Shown: piece by piece, positions 62,818 to 64,000 of the stretch
How the letters are laid out: each line of letters starts with the position of its first letter
How positions within the stretch are numbered: the first letter of the stretch is position 1
Origin: Acidisoma sp. L85
GTDB taxonomy: Bacteria; Pseudomonadota; Alphaproteobacteria; Acetobacterales; Acetobacteraceae
Assembly (NCBI RefSeq): GCF_009765865.1
Contig: NZ_LMUQ01000073.1
Span: 156,111-220,110 of the forward strand
Direction: 5' to 3'
Length of the DNA stretch: 64,000 bases
Translations under genes and position numbers: made by a program
The notes under the pieces: generated by a model
What the model saw: the letters and a program-made list of their open reading frames with translations, nothing else
Told to the model about the DNA's origin: nothing
Databases searched by the model: none

Positions 62818-63615
62818 CTATTTCGAGGGCGGAGTCTCGCGAACACCAGGCGCATTGCGACCATGCGCGAGTTCAGTGATCACGCCATGCAGCGTCCGCA
62901 ATTCCTGCTCCGTCACCTCGCCGCGCTGGAACAGGTGCCGTAGGTTGCGCACCATGCCCGGCCGCTTCGGCACATTGCGCAGAAAGCCGCAGGCGTCGAG
63001 TTCGCGAATAAGGTGGCCGAGGAAATTCTCCAGCTCCCCCTTCGTCGCAACCTTCGTTTCATTCGTCATCAAAACGCGCGGCGGCGTCTCCTCGACCGCG
63101 CTCCACCATTCATAAGCCATCACCATGACGGCCTGAGCGAGGTTGAGCGACATGAAGGCGGGGTTCAGCGGGAAACGCACCAGCATATCCGCCATCGCCA
63201 TATCCTCGACATCGAGCCCGGCGCGCTCGGGCCCGAACAGGATGCCGCACCGCAAGTCGAGCGCCGCTGCCGTCCGCAGCTCGGCCGCGGCACCCCGCGC
63301 CGTCAGCACCGGCTTGACGATATGACGCGGCCGAGGACAGGTCGCCGCCACATGATGCAGGTCGGCCACCGCATCGGCTACCGTCTCATGCAGCGTCAAC
63401 TCGTCGAGAATGCGGTCGGCGCCGGAGGCCATGCGCCAGGCCTTCTCCTGCGGCCAGCCATCCCGAGGTGCCACCAGCCGCAAGTGAAACAGCCCGCCAT
63501 TGGCCATGGCCCGCGCGACGGCGCCCACATTATCCGCGAGCTGCGGCCGCACGAGGATGACGACCGGGCTATTGCCGATCGGCCCGATCTCCGCGCCCCG
63601 ATCGCGTCCCGTCAT
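62818..63615 (-). CDS. trmJ: tRNA/rRNA methyltransferase TrmJ-like (SpoU family)
   Basis: A 265-residue SPOUT methyltransferase, likely modifying the 2'-O of nucleotide 32 in tRNA. Motifs are LVRPQLADNVGAVARAMANGG (motif 1), CGILFGPERAGLDVEDM (motif 2, with the GPE-x-G-L pattern) and FPLNPAFMSLNLAQAVMVMAYE (motif 3). A helical C-terminal domain follows. ATG at 63615 overlaps the cysS stop, so the two are co-transcribed. The family fit is strong; the exact tRNA position is inferred. Confidence 0.88.
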   Translation of the reverse strand: MTGRDRGAEIGPIGNSPVVILVRPQLADNVGAVARAMANGGLFHLRLVAPRDGWPQEKAWRMASGADRILDELTLHETVADAVADLHHVAATCPRPRHIVKPVLTARGAAAELRTAAALDLRCGILFGPERAGLDVEDMAMADMLVRFPLNPAFMSLNLAQAVMVMAYEWWSAVEETPPRVLMTNETKVATKGELENFLGHLIRELDACGFLRNVPKRPGMVRNLRHLFQRGEVTEQELRTLHGVITELAHGRNAPGVRETPPSK

Positions 63616-64000
63616 GAGGCGGCGCCGCTCTCCACCCGCCGCCAGCTGGTGCCGGAGGCATTATCCTCCAGCGCGATTCCGCGGGCGAGCAACTCGGCGC
63701 GGATCGCATCCGCCCGCGCGAAATCCCGCGCCTTGCGGGCGGCGATCCGCTCGGCGATGGCCGCGGCGACGCCGGCATCTTCCTCATCGCCATGGAACCA
63801 CGCCTCTGGGCTGGCCTGCAGCAGGCCCAGCACCCGCCCGGCGGCATGCAGCCCGGCCGCCGCCTCGGCATCCCCCGCCATGGCTTGGTCCGCCAGCACA
63901 TGCAGCGCCGCGATGGCCGCCGGCGTATTGAGGTCGTCGCACAACGCCGCCATCAGCGGCCTCGGCACTTCGGCCGGCGTCTCCGCGAAGGCCGGCGCGT
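63612..64000 (-). CDS. cysS: Cysteinyl-tRNA synthetase, C-terminal part (partial)
   Basis: The 3' end of a cysteinyl-tRNA synthetase gene; the start lies beyond the window. The visible 129 residues comprise the DALR-like anticodon-binding end: FAETPAEVPRPLMAALCDDLNTPAAIAAL, LGLLQASPEAWF, IAARKARDFARADAIRAELLARGI and the terminal EDNASGTSWRRVE, which is the usual CysRS ending. The frame stays open to 64000. It overlaps trmJ. Confidence 0.93.
   Translation of the reverse strand, partial: APAFAETPAEVPRPLMAALCDDLNTPAAIAALHVLADQAMAGDAEAAAGLHAAGRVLGLLQASPEAWFHGDEEDAGVAAAIAERIAARKARDFARADAIRAELLARGIALEDNASGTSWRRVESGAAS

Overview
The window looks like chromosomal DNA of a high-GC alphaproteobacterium. 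Acetobacteraceae or a neighbouring family is my best guess, from the Hint-domain protein, the trmJ-cysS pair, the type III PKS/FAD-oxidoreductase pair and general codon use. This is inference; no rRNA or other phylogenetic marker is present.

Layout. 1-1886: right part of an IS21-family element (frameshifted istA, intact istB, right terminus). 1887-4216: sparse DNA with one lower-GC glycosyltransferase gene. 4217-7645: single stand-alone genes (peroxiredoxin, LysE exporter, GFA protein, DUF4239 membrane protein, ABM monooxygenase). 7718-42607: a 35-kb catabolic supercluster. 42922-48637: stand-alone genes (membrane protein, secreted GH-A-like protein, LysR, desaturase, TIM-barrel isomerase, cupin). 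48650-54694: putA, hydroxyproline epimerase and flavin monooxygenase. 54691-58982: DUF1349 protein and a large PAS hybrid kinase. 59103-61322: FAD oxidoreductase and type III polyketide synthase. 61582-64000: Hint protein, trmJ and the 3' part of cysS.

The supercluster is the main interest. It has two roughly parallel modules, each with a ribose-family ABC importer, SDR dehydrogenase(s), a small YciI-family protein and a hydroxyquinol-type intradiol dioxygenase. The left module is a plus-strand run from 10484 to 23190: SDR, binding protein, permease, ATPase, permease, SDR, YciI, then all malonate decarboxylase genes (mdcA, C, fused DE, G, B, H). Divergent from it are a fumarylacetoacetase-family gene and an intradiol dioxygenase, with a GntR/FCD regulator beside them. 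The right module has a minus-strand importer operon (30077 to 23212) divergent from a plus-strand operon: maleylacetate reductase, second intradiol dioxygenase, beta-hydroxyacid dehydrogenase, an unusual winged-helix/solute-binding fusion protein, Gfo/Idh/MocA, Zn-ADH and SDR. A PRISE-type reductase, MaoC-like dehydratase, MmgE/PrpD and acyl-CoA dehydrogenase flank it.

Working model (inference): an imported polyhydroxylated ring compound, such as a cyclitol or glycoside, is oxidised and dehydrated to hydroxyquinol-type aromatics. No aromatic hydroxylase is encoded here, so the ring oxygens would have to come from the substrate. Intradiol cleavage and maleylacetate reductase would then lead to 3-oxoadipate, while a second branch through the FAH-family enzyme would release malonate for the decarboxylase. 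No malonate transporter or mdcR-type regulator accompanies the mdc genes, which fits malonate arising inside the cell.
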